Assembly (NCBI RefSeq): GCF_000613445.1
Contig: NZ_BAIZ01000018.1
Span: forward strand, 1-63,382
Direction: 5' to 3'
Length of the DNA stretch: 63,382 nucleotides
Source of the DNA: Hoylesella shahii DSM 15611 = JCM 12083
GTDB lineage: Bacteria; Bacteroidota; Bacteroidia; Bacteroidales; Bacteroidaceae
In this document: positions 17,782-27,579 of the stretch, piece after piece
Layout of the letters: each line of letters begins with the position of its first letter
How positions within the stretch are numbered: the stretch's first letter is position 1
Made by a program: the position numbers and the translations under genes
The notes under the pieces: generated by a model
Told to the model about the DNA's origin: nothing
The model's database searches: none
What the model saw: the letters and a program-made list of their open reading frames with translations, nothing else

Positions 17782-18633
17782 ATGAAAGTTTTTACAAAGA
17801 TTGTAGACCTGCAAGCTGCCTTGTCTTGCGATAGAAAACAAGAAGCAAAGATTGGTTTTGTGCCCACGATGGGCGCTTTACATGCTGGACACGCCTCGTT
17901 GGTGGAACGGTCGGTGAAAGATAACGACGTTACGGTTGTTAGCATATTTCTAAATCCCACCCAGTTTAATGATAAGAGCGACCTGGAACATTATCCCCAG
18001 ACTTTTGAAGCCGATTGTGAAATGCTCGAAAATGTAGGTGCCGATTACGTGTTTGCCCCTTCGGTAAGAGAAATTTACCCTACTCCTGATACGCGAGTGT
18101 TTGATTTCCCACCTGTAACTACGGTTATGGAAGGTGCAAAACGCCCTGGTCACTTCAATGGCGTGTGCCAAGTTGTTAGCCGACTCTTTGATATCGTTCA
18201 ACCTGATTATGCTTATTTTGGTGAAAAAGATTGGCAACAAATTGCTGTTGTGAAGCGTTTGGTGCAATTTATGAATAGTAATATTGAAATCGTAGAATGC
18301 CCTATCGTAAGAGAAGAAAGCGGATTGGCTATGAGCTCGCGTAACGAACGTCTTTCGTCCGACGAAAGAATGCTGGCTGCCAACATCTATAAGGCGTTGA
18401 AAGCGAGTGTTGAAAAGGCTAAAACCCTTACTCTCGGAGAGACGAGAAACTGGGTTGTTGCCGAAATTAATGCGCATGAAGGGTTGGAAGTGGAATACTT
18501 CTCTATCGTAGATGGTTTAACATTGGTCGACCTAGATAGCTGGAACGATAGCGAATATGTGGTTGGGTGCATTACTGTTTATTGTGGATCTACACCCATC
18601 CGATTGATAGACCATATTAAATATAAAGGATAA
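17782..18633 (+). CDS. panC: Pantothenate synthetase
   Basis: PanC joins pantoate and beta-alanine with ATP to make pantothenate. The 283-aa protein has the nucleotidyl-transferase HIGH-type motif (GFVPTMGALHAGHASL), the NPTQF segment, GEKDWQQ and the MSSRNERLS loop. The start at MKVFTKIVD is preferred over the longer frame at 17755, which overlaps the promoter-like TTATTTTG. panD, which supplies beta-alanine, follows after 6 nt, so the two form an operon for the last steps of vitamin B5 synthesis. Confidence 0.95.
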   Translation: MKVFTKIVDLQAALSCDRKQEAKIGFVPTMGALHAGHASLVERSVKDNDVTVVSIFLNPTQFNDKSDLEHYPQTFEADCEMLENVGADYVFAPSVREIYPTPDTRVFDFPPVTTVMEGAKRPGHFNGVCQVVSRLFDIVQPDYAYFGEKDWQQIAVVKRLVQFMNSNIEIVECPIVREESGLAMSSRNERLSSDERMLAANIYKALKASVEKAKTLTLGETRNWVVAEINAHEGLEVEYFSIVDGLTLVDLDSWNDSEYVVGCITVYCGSTPIRLIDHIKYKG

Positions 18634-18639
18634 TAGATT

Positions 18640-18986
18640 ATGCTTATTGAAGTATTGAAATCTAAACTGCACTGCGTGACAGTTACTGAAGCTAATCTCA
18701 ACTATATGGGTAGTATCACCATAGACGAAGATTTGATGGATGCTGCCAACATGATTGCCGGAGAAAAGGTGCAGATTGTGGATAATAACAATGGTGAAAG
18801 GTTTGAAACTTACATTATAAAAGGTCAGCGAGGCAGTGGAGAAATCTGTCTAAACGGTGCTGCTGCGCGTAAAGTACAGGTTGGCGATACAGTTATCATT
18901 ATGTCGTATGCTTGATGGATTTTGAAGAAGCCAAGACTTTTCAACCTGTTGTGGTGTTTCCTGAGAATAATAAATTGACGAAATAG
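18640..18986 (+). CDS. panD: Aspartate 1-decarboxylase (frameshift near 18912)
   Basis: PanD decarboxylates aspartate to beta-alanine through a pyruvoyl cofactor made by self-cleavage between Gly and Ser. That site is visible at YMGSITI, about residues 24-25. As read, the chain ends after 91 aa at MSYA. Adding one T to GCTTGATGG restores the family C-terminus ([18 protein letters not shown] and so on) to a stop at 18984-18986, giving the usual length of about 115 aa. The truncation is therefore probably a one-base error. Confidence 0.9.
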
Positions 18987-19055
18987 CAATTAATAACTAC
19001 GCGCAACATTATGTCTAAGTGTAGACAGATGTGTGCTGTGTTTTGTTAATACCCC

Positions 19056-19109
19056 AAAAAATGAGCTTGCAAATAAGGTAATGTTTAACCTCTTGCAAGC
19101 TCATTTTTT
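19056..19109. terminator. Bidirectional terminator between panD and the biotin carrier gene
   Basis: AAAAAATGAGCTTGCAA pairs with TTGCAAGCTCATTTTT. The A/T flanks serve both convergent units. Confidence 0.75.
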
Positions 19110-19153
19110 ATATTAAACCTTTGCGTTTGGGGCGTGAAGCAAGTCTAATCAAC

Positions 19154-19581
19154 TTATTCAACCACCACGAGAGGTGTGTCTTCAAGCACACTCTCACCTT
19201 GCTTAACGCAAACAGCAGTAACTTTACCAGCCTTTTCAGCTTCGATGTTGTTGGCCATCTTCATAGCCTCGAGCACAACGAGCGTGTCACCAGCAGCAAC
19301 AGTATCGCCAACGGCTACCTTAATTTCGGTGATTACACCAGGCAGTGGACCTTTACGGCATTGGCTGTGTTAACATTGGCAGCAGGAGCAGCATTTTCTT
19401 CGCTAGCAGCAGAAGCAGCAGAAGCACCCAAAACCACCTTTTTCTTTTCGGGTTCTGCTTCAGGCTCCATCTCAACCTTGAAACATTCGCCGTTAACAGT
19501 TACCTCAGCAACGTTCTCTTCGATGTCACCGATGGTCACTTTATATTCTTTACCATCGATGGTATATTTGTATTCTTTCAT
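19154..19581 (-). CDS. Biotin carboxyl carrier protein of an acyl-CoA carboxylase/decarboxylase (frameshift near 19350)
   Basis: The N-terminal part (KEYKYTIDGKEYKV) and an Ala/Pro-rich linker are read in the first frame, which then stops early. Adding one G at GTAAAGGTCC restores GPLPGVITEIKVAVGDTV and the biotinylation motif EAMKMANNI, ending VVVE at the stop 19154-19156. The restored chain is about 142 aa, normal for carriers of methylmalonyl-CoA decarboxylase or propionyl-CoA carboxylase. It is the last gene of a three-gene minus-strand unit. It carries CO2 on biotin between the carboxyltransferase and its partner subunit. Confidence 0.85.
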
Positions 19582-19588
19582 ACTTTCT

Positions 19589-19747
19589 TTATGGTTTTTG
19601 TGTCATTGAAAGGAATTTGGCATTCCAAAGAGTATCATGCTTCTTGATAGTGATGAAGCCTGGTTCTTTATCGTGCACGTTATTGCCCTTGAACTCGTGA
19701 AGTGCCAATGCGATGGCAGCATAGATGTTCTTGTCTTTCGTAGCCAT
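19589..19747 (-). CDS. Small hypothetical protein between carboxyltransferase and biotin carrier, 52 aa
   Basis: A 52-codon frame starting MATKDKNIYAAIALALHEF, followed by a histidine- and lysine-rich C-terminus (FITIKKHDTLWNAKF). It sits 40 nt after the carboxyltransferase gene and 7 nt before the carrier gene. A small protein with an AAIALAL-type start in this position is what I recall from other Bacteroidales operons of this kind. It may be a small accessory subunit, but it lacks the membrane segment of a true OadG. This is inference. Confidence 0.6.
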   Translation of the reverse strand: MATKDKNIYAAIALALHEFKGNNVHDKEPGFITIKKHDTLWNAKFLSMTQKP

Positions 19748-19787
19748 AACTTAATGTAGTAATTAATTATTGCAACTTGTCCTACCC

Positions 19788-21352
19788 TTACATGGGCATG
19801 CATCCGTGCTTCTTTGCTGGTAGGCTCTGACGTTTGGTTGCAAGTTGTGCCAAGCCACGGCAAATGCGGAAGCGTGTGTTGCGGGGTTCGATAACGTCGT
19901 CTATGTAGCCATATTGTGCGGCTTGATAAGGATTGGCAAACATCTCGGTGTATTCTTCTTCCTTTTCTGCCAAGAAAGCTTTAACATCTTCGCCAGCATC
20001 CTTTTTGTCTTTTGCTTCTTTTGCACAAAGAACGGCAACGGCACCCGATGCACCCATAACAGCAATCTCGCTGTTGGCCATGCAAAATTAAGGTCGGCAC
20101 GAAGTTGCTTACAACCCATAACGATGTGGCTTCCACCATAGCTCTTACGCAAGTTGATGGTAATTTTTGGCACAGTTGCTTCTCCGTATGCGTAAAGTAA
20201 CTGTGCTCCGTGCAAGATAACTGCGTTATACTCCTGCCCTGTACCGGGAAGGAAGCCTGGAACGTCTACCAAACTAACGATTGGAATATTGAAAGCGTCG
20301 CAATATCTCACGAAGCGCGCACCCTTTCTAGATGCGTTCACGTCTAGCACACCAGCATAAGCAGATGGCTGGTTGGCCACGATACCAACACTTTGACCAT
20401 TGAAGCGAGCGAAACCAGTGATAATATTTTTGGCAAACTTAGGCTGAACCTCGAAAAATTCGCCATTATCGGTGATAGCAGAAATCACCTTGTACATATC
20501 GTATGCCTTGTTGGGGTCGTCGGGAAGAATATCGTTTAGACTGTCGTCCATACGATTGATTGGGTCGTCGCAGGCCACACGTGAAGCCTCTTCGGTGTTG
20601 TTCGAGGGAATATAACTAAGCAATTTCTTAATCATATCCATAGCTTCTTCTTCTGTTTTAGCTGTAAAGTGGGTTACACCACTCTTTGTTGCATGTACCG
20701 AAGCACCTCCAAGGTTCTCTGAATCTACATCTTCACCAGTTACCGACTTAACAACTTTGGGGCCAGTGAGGAACATATACGATGTGTTTTCCATCATCAG
20801 GGTGAAGTCTGTTAGTGCTGGCGAGTACACTGCACCACCTGCACAAGGGCCAAATATACCTGAAATCTGAGGAATAACACCGCTAGCGAGAATGTTGCGT
20901 TCAAATATTTCGCCATAACCAGCAAGTGCGTTGATGCCTTCTTGTATACGTGCCCCTCCTGAGTCGTTCATACAGATAACGGGTGCACCCATCGTCATGG
21001 CCATATCCATAATCTTACAGATTTTCTGCGACATCGTTTCAGAGAGCGAACCACCATTAACGGTGAAGTCTTGTGCATATACATACACCAGTCGTCCATC
21101 AATAGTTGCCGAGCCAGCAACCACGCCGTCGCCAAGGTATTGTTTCTTTTCCATGCCGAAGTTGTGGCAGCGGTGCAGCTTAAACATGTCGTATTCTTCG
21201 AAGCTTCCTTCGTCAACAAGCATGTCTATACGCTCACGAGCGGTGTATTTGCCACGTGCGTGTTGCTTTTCGATAGCTTTTTCGCCACCACCAAGACGGG
21301 CTTGTTCGCGCTTAGCGATAAGCTCCTTGATTTTTTCTATTTGTTTGCTCAT
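19788..21352 (-). CDS. mmdA: Acyl-CoA carboxyltransferase (methylmalonyl-CoA decarboxylase alpha / propionyl-CoA carboxylase beta; frameshift near 20077)
   Basis: The protein has the two crotonase-like carboxyltransferase halves, with MNDSGGARIQEGINALAGYG and GPCAGGAVYSPALTDF in the first and VDVPGFLPGTGQEY in the second. The frame breaks near 20077, where a C-run is one base short (TGGCC for TGGCCC). Restored, it reads FAWPNSEIAVMGASGAVAVL and runs to 19788, about 521 aa, the normal size. It moves CO2 between biotin and a short acyl-CoA, as in the succinate-propionate pathway. Neither biotin carboxylase nor the membrane decarboxylase subunit lies in this window. Confidence 0.88.
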
Positions 21353-21390
21353 AAGTTATTTAATTGTTTCCTTATTCTCAAAAATATCTG

Positions 21391-21398
21391 CAAAGTTA
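21391..21398 (-). promoter_or_regulatory. -7 box TAACTTTG of the carboxyltransferase operon
   Basis: A TAnnTTTG match on the minus strand, 39 nt upstream of the first gene of the unit. Confidence 0.55.
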
Positions 21399-21511
21399 GA
21401 CAAAAGGAACGTAATAATCTAATTTTATATTCCTTTTATTGCCTTTTTTATGTCTTTATGACTATATTTTTCTGCTTGTCAGACATGCGTTTGGCTCTTG
21501 TGTACACCTTC

Positions 21512-23893
21512 TTAGAATTCAAACAGTGCACGTACATTAATCAATCTGCCTGTTAAGTAGTTGGGTACTGCGTATTGTTGACTGGTTACATCGGTTATCC
21601 AAAAATAACTATTCACATTGTTTATTCCGAAGAGGTTAAGGCAATCTACACCCAACCATATATTCTTAAATGGCGATTTCGTTCCTCTTTGTTCGTTATT
21701 TAGTAGTCTATAGCTCATGCCTATGTCGGCTCTTTTATATGCCGGTGCTCTGAAGGAGTGGTTTTCTAGTTGTCTATGTGGTGCTGAGAATGGCAACCCA
21801 TCGGCAAAAGCTAGCTTCAACGACATTTTCCAACGCTCGGTTCCTGGGAAGTAGTCGGTGAAAAACATGTTTAATGAATAGCGTTGGTCGGTAGGAAGTG
21901 GTAATGATTTGCCGTTAAGCTTCATGCGCGTATTCATTAGCGAGAGACTAATCCACGAGTCAGTACCAGGAACAAACTCACCATAGAGTTTTAAGTCGAT
22001 GCCTGCAGCATGCCCATTGCTTAGGTTTTCTCCATAGTACACTGCCTTTACGTTGTTTATGCTGTATGGAACAAGGTTGCTTAAAGCTTTATAATACACC
22101 TCGCCAGTGAATTTGAAGGGGCGTCCAGAGATATTAAACCGATAGTCCATTCCAGCTATGAGGTGCAACGAGCGCTGGCTTTTTATCTTCTTATTCAGCG
22201 TTGCGCGTGTCTCATTGTTGCTTGTTGTGGTGTCACGCAGTTCTTTGAAGAAGGGTGCTTGATAATAAAGTCCTGCAGCAAAACGCACGGTGAGATTGGT
22301 GTTGAATGCAGGAATAATACCTAATGATACGCGTGGACTTACAATTGTTTCTTTATTAAAACCCCAGTGGCTCAATCTGATACCATAGTTAAGAGTAAAA
22401 CGCGTGTTTTCGTTCTTTCCTCCAAAACGATAAGTATCTTGAGCATAGGCCTCTATGCGGCTTGCGTCAAGCTTGTTGTTGGCTTTTAACGAATAAATAA
22501 GATGTAAATCGGTGCCTGTATGCGGGATGCTGTATCCGCTTGAGTCGCGCATTTCGTATTCACGACTGTGTTCCTCGATGTGTTCGCGCTTCAATGTTAC
22601 ACCACTCTCTATATCGTGTTGCTTAGATTTATGAGCAAACACTAGTTTTAGGCTTGTTACTCGTGCTTGCAAGAAGTTTCGGGCGTGTTGAAAATACGTG
22701 CCAACGCCTAGGTTCTCACTTGTCTCAGTTTGCGTTAGCCAGTATTGCCCTTGTAAATCGTAGGTTTCTTTCTCTTTTGTTTGGAATGCCGAAGTCACTA
22801 AAGCAAGGGATGTAGCCTCGCCAAAATTTCGTTTCACGTTGAGCGAGCCAAAGAAAGTGCGAAACAAATCTTTTTCTTGTCCATCAAAATAAACTTTAAA
22901 CGAACGCACATTTTGCATTGTACCAAATTTTGTTTCGCGGTCGGCTGGTACAAAGTTGAATTGGTTGTTCGAGATGTTTCCTACAAAGTCTATTTGCCAA
23001 CGCTTGTTGGGGATGTAGCTAAGATAGGTTTGATAATCTAAAAAACTAGGACTGTACTCACCTTTGGTTTCAAGCGAGCCAAGTAGATATTTGGTAGTTT
23101 TATATCTCACGGCGTTGCTCCACGAAAAAGTTTTGTTGCCTATAGCCACGTAGGCCGAGCCTCCCAGCAAACTAAACGCCAACGAACCTTCGAATTTTGT
23201 GGGGCGTTTGTAAGTGATATCAAGTGCCGACGCCATTTTGTCGCCATACTTAGCAGCGTATCCTCCGGTAGAAAAACCAATTTTTTCTACCAAATCGGGG
23301 TTGATAACCGACAAGCCTTCTTGTTGTCCGCTGCGCACTAAGAAGGGGCGATATACCTCTACATTATTTATATATACGCTATTTTCGTCGAATGCTCCAC
23401 CGCGAACATTATATTGAGAAGACATCTCGTTGTGAGTTGATACACCCGCTTGCGTCTGTATTAGTTCTTCAACGGCATTGCCACTAGCTGTTGGCGCCAG
23501 TTTGTTTGCATCTTTTTTCAGTTCTTGTGTCTGTCCTGTTTGTCTTCGCATCTCGCTAACACTAACCTCTCCCAGTGTGTTATCACTTTCGTGAAGCACC
23601 ACTTGCAAGGTTTGTTTGCCTCTAGGATTTTTTAAAATGCGAGTTTTGGTTTTATAGCCAATCATGGAGAACTTCACCACAACCGAGTCGGCTGTGTGTA
23701 AAGTTAGTTCGAATTCGCCCTTTAAAGAGGTAAAGGTCACTTTACCTTGGCTCAACACCGAGATTGTAGCCAATTCAATGGGCGACAGTTTCTCGTCGGT
23801 AACGCGTCCTTTTAGCGTAAACGTCTGTGCGTTTAAGCCTAAACACAACAGCGACAACAAGGTCGCGTAAATCAATTTAACGTAACTGCTCAT
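21512..23893 (-). CDS. TonB-dependent outer-membrane receptor
   Basis: A 793-aa outer-membrane protein. A signal peptide (ending LNA-Q at about residue 22) is followed by a carboxypeptidase-like regulatory domain (FTLKGRVTDEKLSPIELATI), a plug domain with YNVRGGAFDENSVYINNVEVY at about 165-185, and a long beta-barrel ending in the aromatic residue pattern RALFEF. It is not a SusC type, because no SusD partner adjoins it. The substrate is unknown. It is transcribed alone. An ExbB/ExbD system that could energise such receptors is encoded 1.7 kb away. Confidence 0.85.
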   Translation of the reverse strand: MSSYVKLIYATLLSLLCLGLNAQTFTLKGRVTDEKLSPIELATISVLSQGKVTFTSLKGEFELTLHTADSVVVKFSMIGYKTKTRILKNPRGKQTLQVVLHESDNTLGEVSVSEMRRQTGQTQELKKDANKLAPTASGNAVEELIQTQAGVSTHNEMSSQYNVRGGAFDENSVYINNVEVYRPFLVRSGQQEGLSVINPDLVEKIGFSTGGYAAKYGDKMASALDITYKRPTKFEGSLAFSLLGGSAYVAIGNKTFSWSNAVRYKTTKYLLGSLETKGEYSPSFLDYQTYLSYIPNKRWQIDFVGNISNNQFNFVPADRETKFGTMQNVRSFKVYFDGQEKDLFRTFFGSLNVKRNFGEATSLALVTSAFQTKEKETYDLQGQYWLTQTETSENLGVGTYFQHARNFLQARVTSLKLVFAHKSKQHDIESGVTLKREHIEEHSREYEMRDSSGYSIPHTGTDLHLIYSLKANNKLDASRIEAYAQDTYRFGGKNENTRFTLNYGIRLSHWGFNKETIVSPRVSLGIIPAFNTNLTVRFAAGLYYQAPFFKELRDTTTSNNETRATLNKKIKSQRSLHLIAGMDYRFNISGRPFKFTGEVYYKALSNLVPYSINNVKAVYYGENLSNGHAAGIDLKLYGEFVPGTDSWISLSLMNTRMKLNGKSLPLPTDQRYSLNMFFTDYFPGTERWKMSLKLAFADGLPFSAPHRQLENHSFRAPAYKRADIGMSYRLLNNEQRGTKSPFKNIWLGVDCLNLFGINNVNSYFWITDVTSQQYAVPNYLTGRLINVRALFEF

Positions 23894-24074
23894 CCTTGAT
23901 ATAACGTTTCAGCTTTAAATAAATTGTATTTCAAGGGAAGAATTGTTGTAGGCGATAGTAAAAAACCAGTTAGATAAAGTTGTTCGTTTTGCTACTCCTT
24001 ATTTAATAAGCGCACGATGACATGTTACATCCTTGCGTAGGGTAATAAAATAATAAGTTCAACGTTTCTTTCAA

Positions 24075-24878
24075 TTATTTTAGCTCGTAAACGCCAGTAG
24101 GACTTTTGCGTTTAAGTACTTCCAATTGAAAGTCTTTACCGGGTACAATACCGTAGCTACGCAAGGTTTGTTCTACGGTTTTCTTAGCCAATTCAGGGTG
24201 ATTGTTTTCTTCACTTAAGTGGCAAAGCCAAACATGCCGCAGCTTTGCTGTGGCATTTTGTGCAAGCGCTTCGGCGCATTCCAAGTTGCTGAGGTGGCCT
24301 GTTTTACCTAAAATTCTATCTTTAAGATAGCGAGGGTAAGAACCGCCTGAGAGCATTTCTATATCGTGGTTGGCTTCTATCACTAGATAGTTGGCTTCGC
24401 GAATAAAGGGTTTAATCTCTTCGGTTACTTCTCCTACATCGGTAAGTAAGCAAAATGTAATGTCACCGCACTTCACTTCGTAACCCACATTGTCTAAACT
24501 GTCATGAGGAACATTAAATGGAGTAATGGTAAAGCTGCCCAAATGGAAGGTTACATCTTTCTCAACCAGCTTTAATCGATCGGGACTAACTTTGCACCGC
24601 ACGCAATAATTCTTCTCAATGCCCACGTGTACACGATGGGTGGCATATATAGGCAACCCATAGTCACGACTAAGACTGCCAACAGACTTTACGTGGTCGG
24701 CATGGTCGTGTGTGATAAGAACATTTTGTATGCGAGCAAGCGAAAGGCCGTATTCACGAAAATGCTTCTTTAGGGTGCGAATACCCACGCCTGCATCTAT
24801 AAGAAGTCCCTCGGTTTCAGTGTATAAGTAATAGCAATTACCGCTGCTACCGCTGCCCAGCGAAATGAAGTTCAACAT
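24075..24878 (-). CDS. MBL-fold metallohydrolase (WalJ/YycJ-like)
   Basis: A 267-aa metallo-beta-lactamase-fold protein with the zinc motif THDHADH at about residue 60, an SLGSGSSGNCYYL opening that is typical of the WalJ/YycJ group, and later conserved H/D residues (PHDSLDNVGY, LLTDVGEV, EANHD). Members are thought to be nucleases or hydrolases, some linked to DNA repair or cell-wall control. The exact substrate is not known. The start at MLNFISLG is chosen because the longer frame adds a non-family segment that overlaps the divergent promoter region. Confidence 0.85.
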   Translation of the reverse strand: MLNFISLGSGSSGNCYYLYTETEGLLIDAGVGIRTLKKHFREYGLSLARIQNVLITHDHADHVKSVGSLSRDYGLPIYATHRVHVGIEKNYCVRCKVSPDRLKLVEKDVTFHLGSFTITPFNVPHDSLDNVGYEVKCGDITFCLLTDVGEVTEEIKPFIREANYLVIEANHDIEMLSGGSYPRYLKDRILGKTGHLSNLECAEALAQNATAKLRHVWLCHLSEENNHPELAKKTVEQTLRSYGIVPGKDFQLEVLKRKSPTGVYELK

Positions 24879-24938
24879 CCTGCGTTTAAAGTTTTCCACA
24901 AAATTATAGAAAAAGTGCGATATAACCAAAGTTTTTTC

Positions 24939-24946
24939 TACCTTTG
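24939..24946 (+). promoter_or_regulatory. -7 box TACCTTTG for the lipoprotein gene at 24969
   Basis: A TAnnTTTG match 23 nt before the ATG. Confidence 0.55.
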
Positions 24947-24968
24947 TCTATACAAAAAAGACTGAAAC

Positions 24969-25451
24969 ATGAAAAAGTTACTCGCACTCTGTGCATTGCT
25001 CCTCCCTACTCTACTCGTTGGTTGCGATGTGCGCAAGGTTGCCTTTTCACCCGAATTTGATGGCTGTGTAGATTCGTTTGCAGTTAACTTCTTTAACTGG
25101 CGACTAGATCATGCGGTCAAATTTTGCACACCCGAATCTGAAAAGTGGCTTAAATTTGCTGCCAGTCAGGTGCAACGCAATGATATTGAACAGATGAAAA
25201 ATCTGCCCGATAATTTTGCTTATACCTATACAATAAGACAAGGAGACCCCAAAGGTTCAGCTGCAGAAGTAGCTCTGAGTGTAGAAAACTTCTTCGTTCT
25301 CGACTCTATTGGTAAGCCTGGCCGAGTGAAGAATAATGCAACCTATATTTTGCAGCTGGTAAAACAGGGTAAAACCTGGAAAGTAAAGCTCAACGGATTA
25401 CCAAGGATGGATAAAAATCAGCATCCAGAGTCTCATAAAGCAGAACAGTAA
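24969..25451 (+). CDS. Hypothetical lipoprotein
   Basis: A 160-aa protein with a clear lipoprotein signal peptide (MKKLLALCALLLPTLLVGC, lipobox LVGC with the lipidated Cys at residue 19). The mature part is about 140 residues and rich in charged and aromatic residues, with a C-terminal stretch YILQLVKQGKTWKVKLNG typical of DUF4878/NTF2-like lipoproteins. The fold assignment is tentative. It diverges from the MBL hydrolase and has its own promoter. Function is unknown. Confidence 0.7.
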   Translation: MKKLLALCALLLPTLLVGCDVRKVAFSPEFDGCVDSFAVNFFNWRLDHAVKFCTPESEKWLKFAASQVQRNDIEQMKNLPDNFAYTYTIRQGDPKGSAAEVALSVENFFVLDSIGKPGRVKNNATYILQLVKQGKTWKVKLNGLPRMDKNQHPESHKAEQ

Positions 25452-25596
25452 TCTTGTTTTTTGCCTCTTCATCACTCATGGTTTTTAACGTTTATAGTTT
25501 GTTACCGCACACTAAATTGTACTCGACGAAAGATTAATACTTGCTAAAAACATGAGGTACAGAGGCAAAAACAAGCGTTAATTGCTTATAAATCGC

Positions 25597-25604
25597 TACT
25601 TTTG
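25597..25604 (+). promoter_or_regulatory. -7 box TACTTTTG of the exbB operon
   Basis: A TAnnTTTG match 73 nt before the exbB start. Confidence 0.5.
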
Positions 25605-25677
25605 CAAACAAATTTAAAACAAAATTTATAGAATAAATGTGGCGTGTATATCATTCATGCCGATAATACTTACATCA

Positions 25678-26541
25678 ATGAAGCACAAGTTAAGTTTTAT
25701 ATTACTCGTGGGTTTCTTGCTCTTTGCTGCATCAAGTGTGCTCATGGCGCAGGCTAATGGCAAAAACAGTGCTGTGAATTTGGTCAATACCAACGATTCT
25801 ATGAATGCGCGAAAGCAAATCGTTGATACGGCGAAAAATATGCCCGACACGATTTCAGCGCCCCAAACAGAACCCTTACAAGAACTTAGTGATACCGAAG
25901 AAGAACAAGGGATACATCAGTCGCTCAAAGTGAAATTCATTGAAGGCAACGCTGGGTTTATGTCGCTTGTGGCCTTAGCCTTGGTGTTGGGATTGGCATT
26001 TTGTATCGAACGCATCATTTATCTCAGTCTGTCAGAGATTAATGCTAAACGTTTTATGGCTGATCTCGACGCAAAGATAAATGCAGGAGATATTGAAGGG
26101 GCTAAACAACAATGTCGAAACACGCGCGGGCCTGTAGCTTCTATCTGTTATCAAGGCTTGGTTCGTATCAACGAAAGCATCGATAACATCGAACGCTCCA
26201 TTGTTTCTTATGGCACTGTGCAGTCGGCTAATCTCGAAAAAGGTTGCTCGTGGATTACGCTTTTTATTGTAATGGCTCCCTCGTTGGGCTTCTTGGGTAC
26301 TGTTATCGGTATGGTCATGGCTTTCGATCAGATTGAACAGGCTGGTGACATTAGTGCTCCCGTTGTGGCTTCGGGTATGAAAGTGGCCCTTATTACCACT
26401 ATATTTGGTATCATTGTAGCATTGGTTTTACAAGTATTCTACAATTATATTCTCTCTAAAATAGAACATCTTGTAGCACAAATGGAAGAGTCGTCAATAA
26501 CACTACTCGACTCGATTATGAAACATAAGCTGTCGAAATGA
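25678..26541 (+). CDS. exbB: MotA/TolQ/ExbB proton channel family protein
   Basis: A 287-aa inner-membrane protein. It has an N-terminal signal or anchor segment (LSFILLVGFLLFAASS), a Q/N/D-rich periplasmic linker, a second membrane segment (FMSLVALALVLGLAFCIE), and the two C-terminal membrane helices of the TolQ/ExbB core (APSLGFLGTVIGMVMAFDQI and VALITTIFGIIVALVLQVFY). It forms the proton channel that drives TonB. The start MKHKLSF is preferred. The next gene overlaps it by 4 nt (ATGA at 26538-26541). The N-terminal extension is typical of Bacteroidetes ExbB. Confidence 0.9.
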   Translation: MKHKLSFILLVGFLLFAASSVLMAQANGKNSAVNLVNTNDSMNARKQIVDTAKNMPDTISAPQTEPLQELSDTEEEQGIHQSLKVKFIEGNAGFMSLVALALVLGLAFCIERIIYLSLSEINAKRFMADLDAKINAGDIEGAKQQCRNTRGPVASICYQGLVRINESIDNIERSIVSYGTVQSANLEKGCSWITLFIVMAPSLGFLGTVIGMVMAFDQIEQAGDISAPVVASGMKVALITTIFGIIVALVLQVFYNYILSKIEHLVAQMEESSITLLDSIMKHKLSK

Positions 26542-27041
26542 AAAAAATAAACCTTCGTAGCATGCATGCCGAAAAGCTTTCACAACGCGTATTCTATGTG
26601 TTGGTGGGTTTGTGCGTGGTTGTTTTCGGGTTGTTCTATGTTGTTGGTTACGACATGCCTTACGTTTTCAACCCCGAACTTAATGCACCTATATTTACAG
26701 GCTTGGTAATAGGCACGATGTATCTATTGTTTTTTCTGGCTCTAGCATGTGCTCTTTGGAGCACTTATAGAGGCTTTAAAGCGTCAGGGAAAACTGATGG
26801 AATGGTTAACAACGTTCCTGGACGTACCATTTCGTATGTTGTTTTTGTAGGGACAGCCGTTGTGCTTTTGCTTAGTCTGCTTTTTGGCTCGTCTGCCGAA
26901 CTGATTGTTAATGGCACCCTGTTTTCAAATGCACTGTTGCTTAAACTGTCGGACATGTTTATCTACACCATTAGCATTTTGCTTTTCGTAGCCTTAGGTG
27001 CCGTGGTGTTTGGTCTAACGCGTTATTACCGCAGAAGATAA
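26538..27041 (+). CDS. Hypothetical four-helix membrane protein of the Exb operon
   Basis: A 167-aa protein with four predicted membrane segments (about residues 17-40, 51-72, 96-117 and 136-158). It has no recognisable domain and short charged loops. It starts inside the exbB stop codon (ATGA overlap), so translation is coupled, and exbD follows after 14 nt. Its place between exbB and two exbD genes suggests an accessory part of the energising complex. That is inference from position only. Confidence 0.7.
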   Translation: MKKINLRSMHAEKLSQRVFYVLVGLCVVVFGLFYVVGYDMPYVFNPELNAPIFTGLVIGTMYLLFFLALACALWSTYRGFKASGKTDGMVNNVPGRTISYVVFVGTAVVLLLSLLFGSSAELIVNGTLFSNALLLKLSDMFIYTISILLFVALGAVVFGLTRYYRRR

Positions 27042-27055
27042 AAGGAGAAGAAGTT

Positions 27056-27577
27056 ATGTTTGCCCGACGAAAGAGAACTGTTCCGCAGCTTAATGCCACA
27101 TCTACTGCTGATATTTCGTTTATGTTGCTCATCTTTTTCTTAGTTACCACGTCGATGGATTTAGACAAGGGACTAGGAAAAAAGTTGCCACCAGTGGAAA
27201 AAAACAAGCAAGAAGAGAGTCTTGTTCACAAAGACAATATTATTAAGGTGTTTATCACAGCCGACAATAAAATTGTAGTTGACGATGTACCTAGTTCGCT
27301 CGACGACCTGAAGACGAAGCTAAAAAGCCTAGTCGCTCGTAGAGGAAAGAACCACCTCATACAATTTCAAGTTAGTGAAAATGCCAATTACGACACCTAT
27401 TTCCATGTGCAAAATGCCATTACTTCTACATTTAACCAACTTAAAAACCAACTGGCTGTAAAAATGTTCCACCATTCTTATGCCCTATGTTCGGTTGAAG
27501 AAAAAGATGAAGTAAACCGATTGATGCCACAACGCATGGTGGAAACAGTGGATAATAATCAAATCAACAATCCGTAA
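27056..27577 (+). CDS. exbD: ExbD/TolR biopolymer transport protein (first copy)
   Basis: A 173-aa protein with a short cytoplasmic N-terminus (RRKRTVPQLNATSTADISF), one membrane helix with the conserved Asp at its start (ADISFMLLIFFLVTTSMD), and a periplasmic domain of about 120 residues. The Asp is the proton-carrying residue of the family. It stands third in the exbB-TM-exbD-exbD unit. The second copy begins 2 nt after its stop codon. Confidence 0.9.
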   Translation: MFARRKRTVPQLNATSTADISFMLLIFFLVTTSMDLDKGLGKKLPPVEKNKQEESLVHKDNIIKVFITADNKIVVDDVPSSLDDLKTKLKSLVARRGKNHLIQFQVSENANYDTYFHVQNAITSTFNQLKNQLAVKMFHHSYALCSVEEKDEVNRLMPQRMVETVDNNQINNP

Positions 27578-27579
27578 TC

